59,735 nucleotides of DNA from Chitinophagaceae bacterium (GTDB lineage Bacteria; Bacteroidota; Bacteroidia; Chitinophagales; Chitinophagaceae), in NCBI GenBank assembly GCA_025934485.1, contig JAICXX010000017.1, positions 1 to 59,735 on the forward strand, read 5' to 3'. Below, piece after piece: positions 41,977 to 50,734 of the stretch (within the stretch, counting starts at the first letter, position 1; every line of letters starts with the position of its first letter). The notes beneath the pieces are model-generated. The model did not search any database. It was not told where the DNA came from and worked only from the letters and a program-made list of their open reading frames with translations. The translations under genes and the position numbers were made by a program.

Positions 41977-43002
41977 ATGGGCTTATTCAATTTCCTAACG
42001 CAAGAGATAGCCATGGACCTGGGTACTGCCAATACCCTGATCATACATAACGACGAGATAGTGGTGAATGAACCGAGTATCGTGGCTTTGGATCGAAATA
42101 ACCCCAAGAACGTGCTGGCGGTTGGCAAACGCGCCCTGATGATGCACGAAAAAACCCATGAGAGTATCCGCACGGTGCGTCCCCTGAAGGATGGCGTTAT
42201 TGCCGACTTCAATGCGGCCGAGCTAATGATACGGGAGATGATCAAGATGATCTATCCCAAGAAACCGCTTTTCCCACCCAGCTGGCGGATGATGATCTGT
42301 ATCCCCTCCAGCATCACCGAGGTGGAAAAAAGGGCGGTCCGCGACAGCGCCGAGCAGGCCGGAGCGAAAGAAGTATACCTGATCCACGAACCGATGGCCG
42401 CCGCCCTGGGTATCGGCATCGACGTAGAAGAGCCCGTGGGTAATATGATCATCGATATCGGTGGCGGTACCACGGGTATCACCGTAATCGCCCTTGCCGG
42501 CATCGTGTGCGACCAGAGTATCCGGATCGCCGGTGACGAGTTCACTGCCGATATCATGGAAGCTCTCCGGCGTTATCATTCCCTGCTCATCGGTGAGCGT
42601 ACTGCGGAACAGATCAAGATACAGATCGGCGCGGCGCTCAAAGATCTCGACAATCCCCCTGAAGATATCCCCGTCAACGGCCGTGACCTGGTCACCGGTA
42701 TTCCCAAACAGATCATGGTATCTTACCAGGAGATCGCCGAAGCGCTCGACAAGAGCATCTTCAAGATCGAAGAAGCGATCCTGAAGGCCCTCGAGACTAC
42801 CCCGCCCGAGCTCGCCGGCGATATCTACCGCCGCGGTCTTTATCTCACGGGTGGTGGCGCTTTGCTCCGCGGGCTGGACAAACGGCTTAGCCAGAAAATA
42901 AAGCTCCCTGTGCATATCGCGGACGATCCCCTGAAAAGTGTAGTCCGTGGTACCGGCATAGCACTGAAGAATTACGACCGGTATCCGTTCGTAATGCGAT
43001 AA
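41977..43002 (+). CDS. mreB: MreB, actin-like rod-shape protein
   Basis: The 341-residue protein carries the actin-fold phosphate loops IAMDLGTANTLI (near residue 11) and IIDIGGGTTGITVIAL (near 157), the VYLIHEPMAAALGIGIDV adenine/phosphate region and LTGGGALLRGLD near the end. It polymerises under the inner membrane and guides the lateral cell-wall machine. It opens the cluster mreB-mreC-mreD-PBP2-rodA; the gap to mreC is 26 bases. Length and start are normal. Confidence 0.97.
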   Translation: MGLFNFLTQEIAMDLGTANTLIIHNDEIVVNEPSIVALDRNNPKNVLAVGKRALMMHEKTHESIRTVRPLKDGVIADFNAAELMIREMIKMIYPKKPLFPPSWRMMICIPSSITEVEKRAVRDSAEQAGAKEVYLIHEPMAAALGIGIDVEEPVGNMIIDIGGGTTGITVIALAGIVCDQSIRIAGDEFTADIMEALRRYHSLLIGERTAEQIKIQIGAALKDLDNPPEDIPVNGRDLVTGIPKQIMVSYQEIAEALDKSIFKIEEAILKALETTPPELAGDIYRRGLYLTGGGALLRGLDKRLSQKIKLPVHIADDPLKSVVRGTGIALKNYDRYPFVMR

Positions 43003-43028
43003 TAATATTTTCATACTAACTAGACAAG

Positions 43029-43883
43029 GTGCGTAACGTTTTTCTCTTCATCGGAAGGCATTTCAACTTCCTCTTCTTCCTGGTGTTGCAGATCATCGCC
43101 CTTTCGTTCCTTTTTCGCTTCAATAAGTACCATGAAGCGGCCTTCCTCAATGTAAGCACGGAGATCACCGGCCGTATAAACGAGCGCTACAACAATATCG
43201 AATACTATTTCCAACTCAAGAAGACCAACGAATCGCTGGTACAGGAAAATCTCAGGCTTCGCCAGCAGCTCAAGGAGAATTACGAAGGCCCTGATTCGCT
43301 GCGCCGGATGATAAACGATACGATCAAGGTGGATACCGGCCAGCGCCTACTCAAGTACAGAATTCTGGAGGCGAAGGTCGTCAACAACTCCGTTACGGCC
43401 ATGGCCAACTATCTGACGATCCACCGGGGTTTCGATCAGGGTGTAAGGCCCAATATGGGGGTCACCGGTCCTCAGGGCATCGTGGGCTCCGTAGTCAATG
43501 TCAGCAAGAACTTTGCGACCGTGCAAAGCATGCTCCACTATCAGTTCGGTGTAGTGGCCAAGCTCAAGAACAGCAGAGAGACGGGAACGATCTCCTGGAA
43601 TGGACAAAGCCCCCTCTTCGTGACCATGAAGAATATCCCTAAAAGCGTAAAGGTAAATATTGGCGACACCGTGGTGACCAGCCAGACCTCTTCGCTTTTT
43701 CCGGCCAATCTGATGGTCGGCACCATCGCCGATATCGTGCCCGACCCTTCCTCCAATTTCTATACGCTGAAGGTCAGGACGGCGACCAACTTTTCCACAC
43801 TCGAATACGTCTATGTGATTGATAATCTTCAATATGACGAACAGAAAAGGCTGGAGGATTCCACCCGCAAAAAGATCCAATGA
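43029..43883 (+). CDS. mreC: MreC, periplasmic rod-shape protein
   Basis: The 284-residue bitopic protein has a helix at about 9-31, a short coiled coil (about 58-88, with EYYFQLKKTNESLVQENLRL) and the MreC beta-domains with GVTGPQGIVGSVVNVS and GDTVVTSQTSSLFPANLMVGTI. It links MreB, MreD and PBP2. The start is a GTG at 43029, three bases of which follow a purine stretch (CAAG) that may help ribosome entry. Its stop overlaps the mreD start (ATGA). Confidence 0.94.
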   Translation: MRNVFLFIGRHFNFLFFLVLQIIALSFLFRFNKYHEAAFLNVSTEITGRINERYNNIEYYFQLKKTNESLVQENLRLRQQLKENYEGPDSLRRMINDTIKVDTGQRLLKYRILEAKVVNNSVTAMANYLTIHRGFDQGVRPNMGVTGPQGIVGSVVNVSKNFATVQSMLHYQFGVVAKLKNSRETGTISWNGQSPLFVTMKNIPKSVKVNIGDTVVTSQTSSLFPANLMVGTIADIVPDPSSNFYTLKVRTATNFSTLEYVYVIDNLQYDEQKRLEDSTRKKIQ

Positions 43884-44413
43884 GTGAGCTGCTGAAAAAT
43901 ATCATCCGTTTTATCCTTTTCATCCTTGTTCAGGTGTTCATCCTCTTCAAGATGCCGCCTCTCCACCGTTTTGTGACACCCTATCTCTATTTCCTCTATA
44001 TTCTTTGGCTTCCGTTTAGTCTCAGCCGGGCCGCATTGACCTTCATAGGCTTTTTCTTCGGACTTTGTCTGGACTATTTTACAAAGACACCCGGGCTCCA
44101 TGCTGCGGCATGCACCCTGATCGCCTATGTGCGGCCTTTTGTGATCGGCCTGCTGATCTCCCAGGAAGGGGCGGACAAGAACTACATTGCGCCCTCGTTC
44201 GTCAGCATGGGGTGGGCTCCTTACGCTACCTACGCGATCGTTCTCACCGTATTGCACCATTCTTACCTGGTTTTGCTGGAATGGATGAGCTTTGGCAACT
44301 TCATGTATTTCCTTGGAAAGGTAATCGCTTCTACGGCGGTAAGCCTCTTGCTGATCCTGGTTACCGAGCTGCTTTTCTTCCGCAAACAAAAGTTCCGGAC
44401 CAATACGATCTAG
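43880..44413 (+). CDS. mreD: MreD, rod-shape membrane protein
   Basis: The 177-residue protein is almost entirely hydrophobic with five to six helices (FILFILVQVFILFKM at about 11-25 and following), without motifs beyond the MreD pattern; the call relies on size, topology and position after mreC, which it overlaps by four bases. The family interacts with MreC and PBP2 in the elongasome. Its 3' gap to PBP2 (166 bases) carries a strong hairpin and the double-hairpin element. Confidence 0.9.
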   Translation: MSELLKNIIRFILFILVQVFILFKMPPLHRFVTPYLYFLYILWLPFSLSRAALTFIGFFFGLCLDYFTKTPGLHAAACTLIAYVRPFVIGLLISQEGADKNYIAPSFVSMGWAPYATYAIVLTVLHHSYLVLLEWMSFGNFMYFLGKVIASTAVSLLLILVTELLFFRKQKFRTNTI

Positions 44414-44460
44414 CGGGCTTGCTTCGTTTATGAATGGTGCGTCGTCTGCGGCGGATTTAA

Positions 44461-44499
44461 GCGGGAAATTCGCTTTGCAGAATATAGCAAATTTCCCGC
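44461..44499. promoter_or_regulatory. Hairpin between mreD and the PBP2 gene
   Basis: GCGGGAAATT pairs perfectly with AATTTCCCGC (ten pairs), with TTTGC and GCAAA as an alternative inner pairing. Together with the adjacent double-hairpin element it separates the mreBCD part from the PBP2-rodA part of the operon. Confidence 0.6.
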
Positions 44500-44504
44500 A
44501 AAAC

Positions 44505-44551
44505 GCTAAAGTCTGTCCTGGCGGACGATCCACCTCCGGTGGATTTAATGC
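44505..44551 (-). repeat. Interspersed double-hairpin element, copy 7
   Basis: On the minus strand: ATCCACC-GGA-GGTGGAT, GTCC-GCCA-GGAC, then AGACTTTAGC. It ends 29 bases before the PBP2 start. Compared with copy 1, the variable stem differs at one pair (A-T here, a mismatch there) while both loops and the second hairpin are identical. Confidence 0.85.
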
Positions 44552-44579
44552 AAACATCGTACCTTGCAGTACCACTCGT

Positions 44580-46922
44580 ATGCCTGTATTTAATCAATCG
44601 CGTAGCAATATAGTTCGGCTAATTTTCTCCGGCATGTTCCTGATCATTGCCGCTCAACTTTTCCACCTGCAGATCATTTCAAAGACCTACAAGCAGCAGG
44701 CGCAGGAGAATGCGCTGTTCCGCAAAAGCGTCTACCCGAGCCGCGGTATCATCTATGACCGGAAGGGCCGCGCGATCCTCAACAATACCATTCTCTATGA
44801 CCTGATGGTCACGCCTTCGCAGGTCAGGAATATAGATACGACCTATTTCTGCGAGCTCATGGGTATCGACACGGTCGAGTTTCGCCGCCGTGTCAACGAA
44901 GCCAGGGTCAAGAACGGCCCCTTCCGCCCAACGGCTTTCCAGGACCTGCTGGCGCCGGAGCTGTATGCCCGCATGGAAGAGAATATCTGGAAATTCCCCG
45001 GTTTCAACCTGCAGGAACGTCCGGTGCGTACCTATCCTTATAGCGCCGCTGCGCATATTATGGGCTATGTTGGCGAGGTGGATTCCGCGATCCTTCGCCG
45101 CAGCCATAATTTCTATCAGCTTGGTGACTATGTAGGCCGCAGCGGGTTGGAACAATACTATGAGCGGGAGCTCATGGGCCAGCGGGGGATCGAGTTCTGG
45201 ATCAAGGACAACAAGAACCGGCTGGTAGACCACTACCAGGGGGGAACGCTGGATACCCCCGCCGTCGCCGGAAAGAATCTGCATACCTATCTCGATATCG
45301 AGCTGCAACAGCTGGCCGAACGGCTGCTGTATGGCAAGACCGGCGCTGTCGTCGCGCTTGACCCCGCCACCGGCGGCATTCTGGCCATGGCTTCGGGGCC
45401 CACCTATGACCCCAACTCGCTCACCGGTCCGGATAAACAATCCAATTATGCCAAGCTGGTGCTGGATGTTTCGGGTCCGTTGTATAATCGGGCCATTAAG
45501 GGACAGTATGCTTCCGGTTCGACGTTTAAGCCTATTGCCTCGCTGATCGGTCTGGACGAAGGCGTGATCACTCCGGCCAGCGGCATTCAATGTCTGGGCT
45601 GGTATTATGGTTGCGACCGGCCGATAAGGTGTGACGAAAAGGCGCCTGGCCATGCGGCCAATCTGCGGCTGGCGATAGCCAATTCCTGTAACTCGTTTTT
45701 CTGTAACGCCTTCCGGCTGGAGGTAGACAATCCCGAATACCATGGCGTGCGCACCGGTCTGGAGCGCTGGCATGATTATGTGAACGCCTTTGGGCTGGGT
45801 CATCGCATCGGCGTAGACCTGCCCAGTGAAGATGCCGGAAATGTTCCCGACACTACGGCGTACGACAAGAGCTATAACCACAGTTGGAACTCCTGTACCA
45901 TGGTTACGCTGGGCATCGGACAGGATAAGCTGGAGGTGACACCCTTGCAGATTTGCAATGCCACCTGTATCGTTGCGAACAAGGGCTATTTTTATACGCC
46001 GCATTTTGTCAAGAGCATCGAAGGTGCTGCCGAAGACGATACGCTGCTAAGCCGGTTCCACGTCAAACACGAACCCGTGTCGCATATTACCGATGCCGCG
46101 TACGACGTCGTTCAGGACGGCATGGAGGATGTGGTCGATATCGGTACCGGTAAGATAGCTAAGATACCCGGCATAGCCATGTGCGGAAAGACGGGTACGG
46201 CGGAGACCAAGCGCGTGCTCGATGGAAAGGTGGTCAAGCTGCGGTCGCACTCCTGGTTCGTGTGTTTCGCACCCCGCGAGCATCCAAGGATAGCCGTGGC
46301 CGTGATCGTGGAGAACGCCGGTTATGGCGCCGCGCAGGCTGCGCCGATCGCCTCGCTGATGGTGGAGAAATATCTCAACGATACTATCGCGACCAATCGA
46401 TTAGCGCTTGAAGACGAGATCACAACGCGCAACCTGATGCCGCGTTACCTCGTGCGGATGCAGTTCAAGGCCGATTCCACCCGCGCTGCCGACTGGGCCC
46501 AGCAATCCGGTGACAGCAGCCGCTGGATCAAGTATCAGACTGCGTCCTTCCGCTATATGATGCTCGATACTTCCGACAATTCCCGGAGCCCTCTGATGCT
46601 GAATCTGCTGAAACCTTCGCCGTATAAGAGTGCGGTTGCCGAACGGCAGGCGAAAGAACGAGCCAAGGCGGCGGCAGCTACCATCGGGCTCGATTCGGCC
46701 GTGAAGGCCGCGGCTTCGGGGGATACCGGGCGGCATCACGCCCTCCGAAAGGACAGCACCGGTGGGTCCTCAGGCGCCAATAAAGGCAATCCCGGCGGTC
46801 CGGGCACCCCCGGCGGTCCCGGCGGCAGCAACGGCGGCAACGGTGGCCGGGGCGGTGGGTCCCCGGCGAATCTCCCGAAGCGATCCAGCGATTCCTCCAA
46901 CCATAAAGACTCCTCCCGATGA
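44580..46922 (+). CDS. mrdA: Penicillin-binding protein 2 (elongasome transpeptidase) with Gly-rich tail
   Basis: The 780-residue class B PBP has an N-terminal helix (about 11-29), the dimerisation/pedestal domain (YPSRGIIYDRKGRAILNN) and the transpeptidase domain with all three motifs: SxxK at 314-317 (GSTFKP), SxN at 369-371 (NSCNSF) and KTG at 537-539 (GKTGTAE). It crosslinks lateral-wall peptidoglycan with RodA. The ATG at 44580 is chosen; the 50 extra residues from 44430 are translated repeat. The C-terminus is odd: after about residue 715 there is a charged segment and a Gly/Pro/Ser/Asn tail (runs like GGPGTPGGPGGSNGG) of about 55 residues not found in typical PBP2. Its stop overlaps rodA by four bases. 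Confidence 0.95.
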   Translation: MPVFNQSRSNIVRLIFSGMFLIIAAQLFHLQIISKTYKQQAQENALFRKSVYPSRGIIYDRKGRAILNNTILYDLMVTPSQVRNIDTTYFCELMGIDTVEFRRRVNEARVKNGPFRPTAFQDLLAPELYARMEENIWKFPGFNLQERPVRTYPYSAAAHIMGYVGEVDSAILRRSHNFYQLGDYVGRSGLEQYYERELMGQRGIEFWIKDNKNRLVDHYQGGTLDTPAVAGKNLHTYLDIELQQLAERLLYGKTGAVVALDPATGGILAMASGPTYDPNSLTGPDKQSNYAKLVLDVSGPLYNRAIKGQYASGSTFKPIASLIGLDEGVITPASGIQCLGWYYGCDRPIRCDEKAPGHAANLRLAIANSCNSFFCNAFRLEVDNPEYHGVRTGLERWHDYVNAFGLGHRIGVDLPSEDAGNVPDTTAYDKSYNHSWNSCTMVTLGIGQDKLEVTPLQICNATCIVANKGYFYTPHFVKSIEGAAEDDTLLSRFHVKHEPVSHITDAAYDVVQDGMEDVVDIGTGKIAKIPGIAMCGKTGTAETKRVLDGKVVKLRSHSWFVCFAPREHPRIAVAVIVENAGYGAAQAAPIASLMVEKYLNDTIATNRLALEDEITTRNLMPRYLVRMQFKADSTRAADWAQQSGDSSRWIKYQTASFRYMMLDTSDNSRSPLMLNLLKPSPYKSAVAERQAKERAKAAAATIGLDSAVKAAASGDTGRHHALRKDSTGGSSGANKGNPGGPGTPGGPGGSNGGNGGRGGGSPANLPKRSSDSSNHKDSSR

Positions 46923-48268
46923 GCCAAAGAAACCCTACTATATCCAAAGGTGTCGATTGGTCCCTGGTGTGGATCTGGTTTATGCTCTGCGCCATCGGCA
47001 TCACCAGCATCTTCGCCGCCAGCTATCATGACGGCGACAATGTGGTGCAGGGGTTTATCTCTCTGAAGACCGACTATAGCAGGCAATTGCTTTTTTTCAT
47101 TCTGTCCGGTATCGTCGGGACATTTATCCTGCTTACCGATAGCAAATTTTTCACGGCGACGGCTAACCTGGGATATGCGTTCGGAATCTTCCTGTTGTTG
47201 CTCGTCTTCCCGTTCCATTCAAAGGTCAAGGGCACCGAGTCCATCATTCGTTTCGGCAGCGCCTTTCAGATCCAGCCGGCGGATCTCTGCGTGCTTTTCG
47301 TCAACCTGGCGCTGGCCAAATATCTCTCGCGTGTCGAGACCAACTTCAGCCGGCCGCGTTCACAGCTCATCGCGGCGGCGATCGCGCTCGTGCCGGCGAT
47401 GATGAGCATCATGCAGCACGAGACGGGCCTTTCGCTGGTGTATTTTTCTTTCTTCCTTGTGATGTTCCGCGAGGGGTTGCCACCGGCGGTGCTGATCATC
47501 GGCTTTTCTTTTGCCGTGCTGGTCGTAGCTACCCTGCTGCTCGAGCCCAATACGCTGGCGCTGATCCTTACGGCCATCGCTGTTGCCGCTATTTATTTTC
47601 TGCGTAAAGGGATCAAAAGAAACCGCTCCCTGCTGTTTTTGATCGTAGGTATCTGGTTCGTTTGTGTGGGCGTTCAGCGGTTTGTGGTGCCCTTTGCGTT
47701 CGACCATGTCTTCAAACCTTACCAGGTAAGCCGGATCTATGCGGCCATCGGGAAAGACTATATTCCTAAAGACCAGGCTGCCGAGGCCCAGCTGGAGAAT
47801 GAAGCGAGAAGCAGCGGGAAGAAAAGGAACGACAACTACAACGTCAAGCAGAGTAAGATCGCCATTGGCTCCGGCGGCTTCATTGGAAAGGGCCTGCTCA
47901 AAGGCACCCAGACACGTTATGACTTCGTACCCGAACAGAAGACCGATTTCATCTTTTGTACCATCGGGGAGGGTTTTGGTTTTGTCGGCAGCACCCTTTT
48001 CCTCGGTATCTATATCGTGCTCCTGATGCGGATCGTCACGATCGCGGAGCGACAGCGAAGCGTCTTTAGCCGCTGCTATGCCTATGGCGTTGCCAGCGTG
48101 CTTTTCTTCCATATTATAATCAATGTCTGTATGACCGTCGGGTTGGCGCCTGTGATCGGCATCACCCTGCCCTTTATCAGCTACGGAGGAACCTCGCTGC
48201 TGACCTTCAGCGTGCTGTTGTTCATCCTCGTGCGGCTCGATGCGGACAGGCAGATGGTGTTGCGGTAA
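46919..48268 (+). CDS. rodA: RodA, SEDS peptidoglycan polymerase
   Basis: The 449-residue protein has about ten helices and the SEDS signatures: a large periplasmic loop with NVKQSKIAIGSGGFIGKGLLKGTQTRYDFVPEQKTDFIFC-type GKG and PE(Q)xTDF segments, GEGFGFVGS, and GITLPFISYGGTSLLT near the C-terminus. It polymerises glycan strands with PBP2. A loop insert (about 280-300: EAQLENEARSSGKKRNDNYN) lengthens it relative to E. coli RodA, as in other Bacteroidota. It overlaps the PBP2 gene by four bases. Confidence 0.95.
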   Translation: MSQRNPTISKGVDWSLVWIWFMLCAIGITSIFAASYHDGDNVVQGFISLKTDYSRQLLFFILSGIVGTFILLTDSKFFTATANLGYAFGIFLLLLVFPFHSKVKGTESIIRFGSAFQIQPADLCVLFVNLALAKYLSRVETNFSRPRSQLIAAAIALVPAMMSIMQHETGLSLVYFSFFLVMFREGLPPAVLIIGFSFAVLVVATLLLEPNTLALILTAIAVAAIYFLRKGIKRNRSLLFLIVGIWFVCVGVQRFVVPFAFDHVFKPYQVSRIYAAIGKDYIPKDQAAEAQLENEARSSGKKRNDNYNVKQSKIAIGSGGFIGKGLLKGTQTRYDFVPEQKTDFIFCTIGEGFGFVGSTLFLGIYIVLLMRIVTIAERQRSVFSRCYAYGVASVLFFHIIINVCMTVGLAPVIGITLPFISYGGTSLLTFSVLLFILVRLDADRQMVLR

Positions 48269-48291
48269 GCGGCCGCGGCCGGTGAAAACCG

Positions 48292-48299
48292 TACCTTTG
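48292..48299 (+). promoter_or_regulatory. -7 element TACCTTTG of the MBL-fold gene
   Basis: An exact TAnnTTTG match ends five bases before the ATG, implying a leaderless transcript that starts after rodA. No clear -33 box at 19 bases. Confidence 0.45.
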
Positions 48300-48304
48300 C
48301 AGCC

Positions 48305-49084
48305 ATGCAGATCATTCCGTTGTCAGAAGGGGCTTTCACCATCGACCAGACCAAACGTTTCGTTCCATTCGACCTCGAAAAAGACGATCTTCAGCAGCGT
48401 CCAACCGGCAGCCTGCTGGTGGAAGTTCAGCCTTTTGCGGTGGTCACCACCGAAGATATTCTAGTGATCGATACCGGGCTGGGTTTTGTTTCCAACGGTG
48501 TTTTGCAGATCCATCAAAATCTGCGTAGTGCGGGTATCGACCCGGCGGGTGTCACCAAGGTGCTGATGAGCCATTTACACAAGGATCATGCAGGAGGAAT
48601 CGGCGGTGACTGCTCATCCGACGGCCTTGCCGATGGTTCTGCCGGTGCCGGGAGTGCGCGACCGCCGCGGCAGCTTTCGTTTCCCAATGCGACCTATTAC
48701 GTCCAGCGCAAGGAGCTGGACTATGCCTTCGAAAAAGGTCCTACTTCTTATATCCCCGAAGAGTTGTACTGTTTGCGTGATAATCCACGCGTCGTGCTGC
48801 TCGATGGCGACGGCGTCATCGATGGCTATATCAAATACCAGATCACGGGTGCTCATAGTCCCTGGCATCAGGTGTTCTGGATCGTGGATGGCGGTGAGAC
48901 CGTGTTCTTTGGCGGGGATGTGGCGCCTCAGCTTCAACAGATGAAGAGCCGCTTCGTTGCGAAATATGATTATGATGGAAAGAAAGCGATGGAGCTACGG
49001 CAGGAGTGGTGGGAGCGTGGGCAGCGTGAGGGGTGGACGTTCTTGTTCTATCATGATGTGAAGACGCCCACCTGGCGCGGCTGA
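48305..49084 (+). CDS. Metallo-beta-lactamase-fold hydrolase
   Basis: The 259-residue protein has the zinc-binding HxHxDH motif (SHLHKDHAGG, about residue 82), an upstream VIDTGLG strand, GAHSPWHQVFWIVDG (third His ligand) and VFFGGDVAP (bridging Asp), which is the order of MBL-superfamily hydrolases. An insert of about 25 residues (GGDCSSDGLADGSAGAGSARPP) after the motif is low complexity. Substrate unknown; family members include lactonases, glyoxalases and quorum-quenching enzymes. It follows rodA by 36 bases but probably has its own promoter. Confidence 0.88.
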   Translation: MQIIPLSEGAFTIDQTKRFVPFDLEKDDLQQRPTGSLLVEVQPFAVVTTEDILVIDTGLGFVSNGVLQIHQNLRSAGIDPAGVTKVLMSHLHKDHAGGIGGDCSSDGLADGSAGAGSARPPRQLSFPNATYYVQRKELDYAFEKGPTSYIPEELYCLRDNPRVVLLDGDGVIDGYIKYQITGAHSPWHQVFWIVDGGETVFFGGDVAPQLQQMKSRFVAKYDYDGKKAMELRQEWWERGQREGWTFLFYHDVKTPTWRG

Positions 49085-49251
49085 GGCCGAGGGGCCACAG
49101 ACACATGCGTCGCGGCATGAGGCCTCAAACAAAAAAGGCCTGCCCTGGAAAGAGCCGGCCGTTGCTAACCTATGAAAAACACCAAGTTCAAATATCGTTG
49201 TTTAACCATCCACCGATAAAATTAATCGGCGAATTGGGGAAATGTCGGGGT

Positions 49252-49668
49252 CTATTGCGGATAAGGTCCTCTGCCTTGCTCTCGCCGGCGTATGAGTTCT
49301 CGCTGGATAATCTGATTGAAATCCTTTTCCGCTCTGAAGAATTCGTTGATCTTGGGGGGTGGAATAGCCTTCAGAAACTCTACGCTGTATTTCTTCTTTA
49401 TGTTCAGTAGATTCTCTTCCAGCTGCAGCTCGTTCTTGTCGGTACGATAGACGCCCCAGGCTTGCCGCACCTCGTTGGCATATAGCCGGTAGATAGGCCA
49501 GAACCGCTGAGCCTCGTCAGGTGTGAGGAGCAGCCGGTTAGTAATAAAACCGATCTTATATGTTTCGAGAACCCCTGCATTTGGCTGCCGTGGAGGCGGC
49601 CCCACCTGGGCGTGCGCCGGCATTGCCAACACGCAGAGGATCACGAATACGGAAAATAACTTTTTCAT
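49252..49668 (-). CDS. Small secreted protein of an ECF cluster
   Basis: The 138-residue protein has a signal peptide (MKKLFSVFVILCVLAMPAHAQ) and a helical mature region (YKIGFITNRLLLTPDEAQRFWPIY, then RLYANEVRQAWGVY, and NLLNIKKKYSVEFLKAIPPPKINEFF) resembling Spy/CpxP- or Zra-like periplasmic stress sensors in its LTPDEAQRFWPIY...Y pattern, though I cannot assign it firmly. It begins three bases after the anti-sigma-like gene and is the last gene of a sigma factor cluster, which fits an envelope-stress effector or sensor. Confidence 0.7.
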   Translation of the reverse strand: MKKLFSVFVILCVLAMPAHAQVGPPPRQPNAGVLETYKIGFITNRLLLTPDEAQRFWPIYRLYANEVRQAWGVYRTDKNELQLEENLLNIKKKYSVEFLKAIPPPKINEFFRAEKDFNQIIQRELIRRREQGRGPYPQ

Positions 49669-49671
49669 CTA

Positions 49672-50598
49672 TTAATTCGTTGCGATGTCACTTGCTCCTC
49701 CATGCTCGTCCATATATTGCTTCAACTCTCCATCAGAAACGTCTCCTAACAGGGCTTTCAGGTTGCTATCATCCATGTCGACGGTCGCCATCGTACCAAC
49801 GTTGCCCATATTTCCAACGGGCTGCGCCAGCGTCGTATCCTGATCGACCAGGAAACTCTGCAGATCCGCATCGCTAACCTTGGATAAGTTCTTGATGATC
49901 TCCGCGGGTGATGCAGACGGCACAACCGCTGCCAATTGCCGCGGAGCAGAAGGTGTGGTCGTATGCCAGCGAAGCCAGCCTACCGTTACGATCAGACCGG
50001 CTACAACGGCTGCTGCCGCGTATTTTATCCGTCTCCCAAAGCTGATCACCCGGGCTTGCCGGTGAGCATGCTCCTGCTGTTCCGCGGTCTTGCCGGCGAT
50101 CCCGGCTGCCAGCCCGTCAAAATAACCCGCAGGAACAAGATAGGGATTCTTATCCTTCACTACCGCCAAAATCGGCGATAATCCATCAAAATAGCCCTCT
50201 GGTACGGTGTAGGGGGTGATCTTTCCGGCCTTTATGAGGATGGTTGGAAGTCTTTCTTCCTCGTCCCCCAAAGCCCCGGAGGGGCTTGTCCGCCAGGACG
50301 GATTTCCCGCCCCGGTCGAGGACCCGGTGCCCGATTTTATTCGATTTAGCACCTGCTGGGCAAAACCTTCAAAATAGTCTTCCGGAACGTTGAATGTCAA
50401 TGGTTTGCCGAGTTCCCCTACTACACGCGGAACCTCACTGGCTGTTTTTATCGGACTCGGTTGAACCCTTGCCAGAACCGCCGTGGGAAATTGCAAAAAA
50501 TATCCCTCTGGCGCCTGGTAAGGGGTCTCGCGGCTGATCGTGGCGACAAGCGCACTCAACGACCTCAATTCTTCCGATATGTCATTGTTCACGTTCAT
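49672..50598 (-). CDS. Anti-sigma-like membrane protein with four PEGYF motifs
   Basis: The 308-residue protein has a cytoplasmic N-terminal part of about 190 residues with four copies of a (V/A)P(E/A)(G/D)YF(D/E/L).(F/L) motif (at about 29, 71, 132 and 155), one transmembrane helix (about 191-208) and a periplasmic tail of about 100 residues. This layout, directly downstream of an ECF sigma gene, is that of Bacteroidota anti-sigma-like proteins; no canonical RsiW zinc motif is present. Residues 97-111 (GNPSWRTSPSGALGD) are translated from a copy of the interspersed hairpin element (50268-50310). Role inferred from context. Confidence 0.75.
   Translation of the reverse strand: MNVNNDISEELRSLSALVATISRETPYQAPEGYFLQFPTAVLARVQPSPIKTASEVPRVVGELGKPLTFNVPEDYFEGFAQQVLNRIKSGTGSSTGAGNPSWRTSPSGALGDEEERLPTILIKAGKITPYTVPEGYFDGLSPILAVVKDKNPYLVPAGYFDGLAAGIAGKTAEQQEHAHRQARVISFGRRIKYAAAAVVAGLIVTVGWLRWHTTTPSAPRQLAAVVPSASPAEIIKNLSKVSDADLQSFLVDQDTTLAQPVGNMGNVGTMATVDMDDSNLKALLGDVSDGELKQYMDEHGGASDIATN
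50268..50310 (+). repeat. Interspersed double-hairpin element inside a coding region, copy 8
   Basis: On the plus strand: AAGCCCC-GGA-GGGGCTT, GTCC-GCCA-GGAC, then a degenerate tail (GGATTTCCCGC). Same second hairpin and loop as copies 1 and 7. It is antisense to the plus strand but lies in frame in the minus-strand anti-sigma-like gene. Confidence 0.8.
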
Positions 50599-50734
50599 TT
50601 GTGGTTCGAATGGCGACCCCGCAGCCAGACCTTCGGGCTATGCCCGGAATCTTGCGCCATCATTTTTCAGACCCCCACCGTTAACCAAAGTTTAATGATT
50701 CTCACGTTAATTTCCATTTTTTTAAGACCATTTG

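Noticed and set aside
44679..46004. A 441-codon minus frame.
   Set aside because: Antisense to the PBP2 gene with all transpeptidase motifs intact; no recognisable domain.
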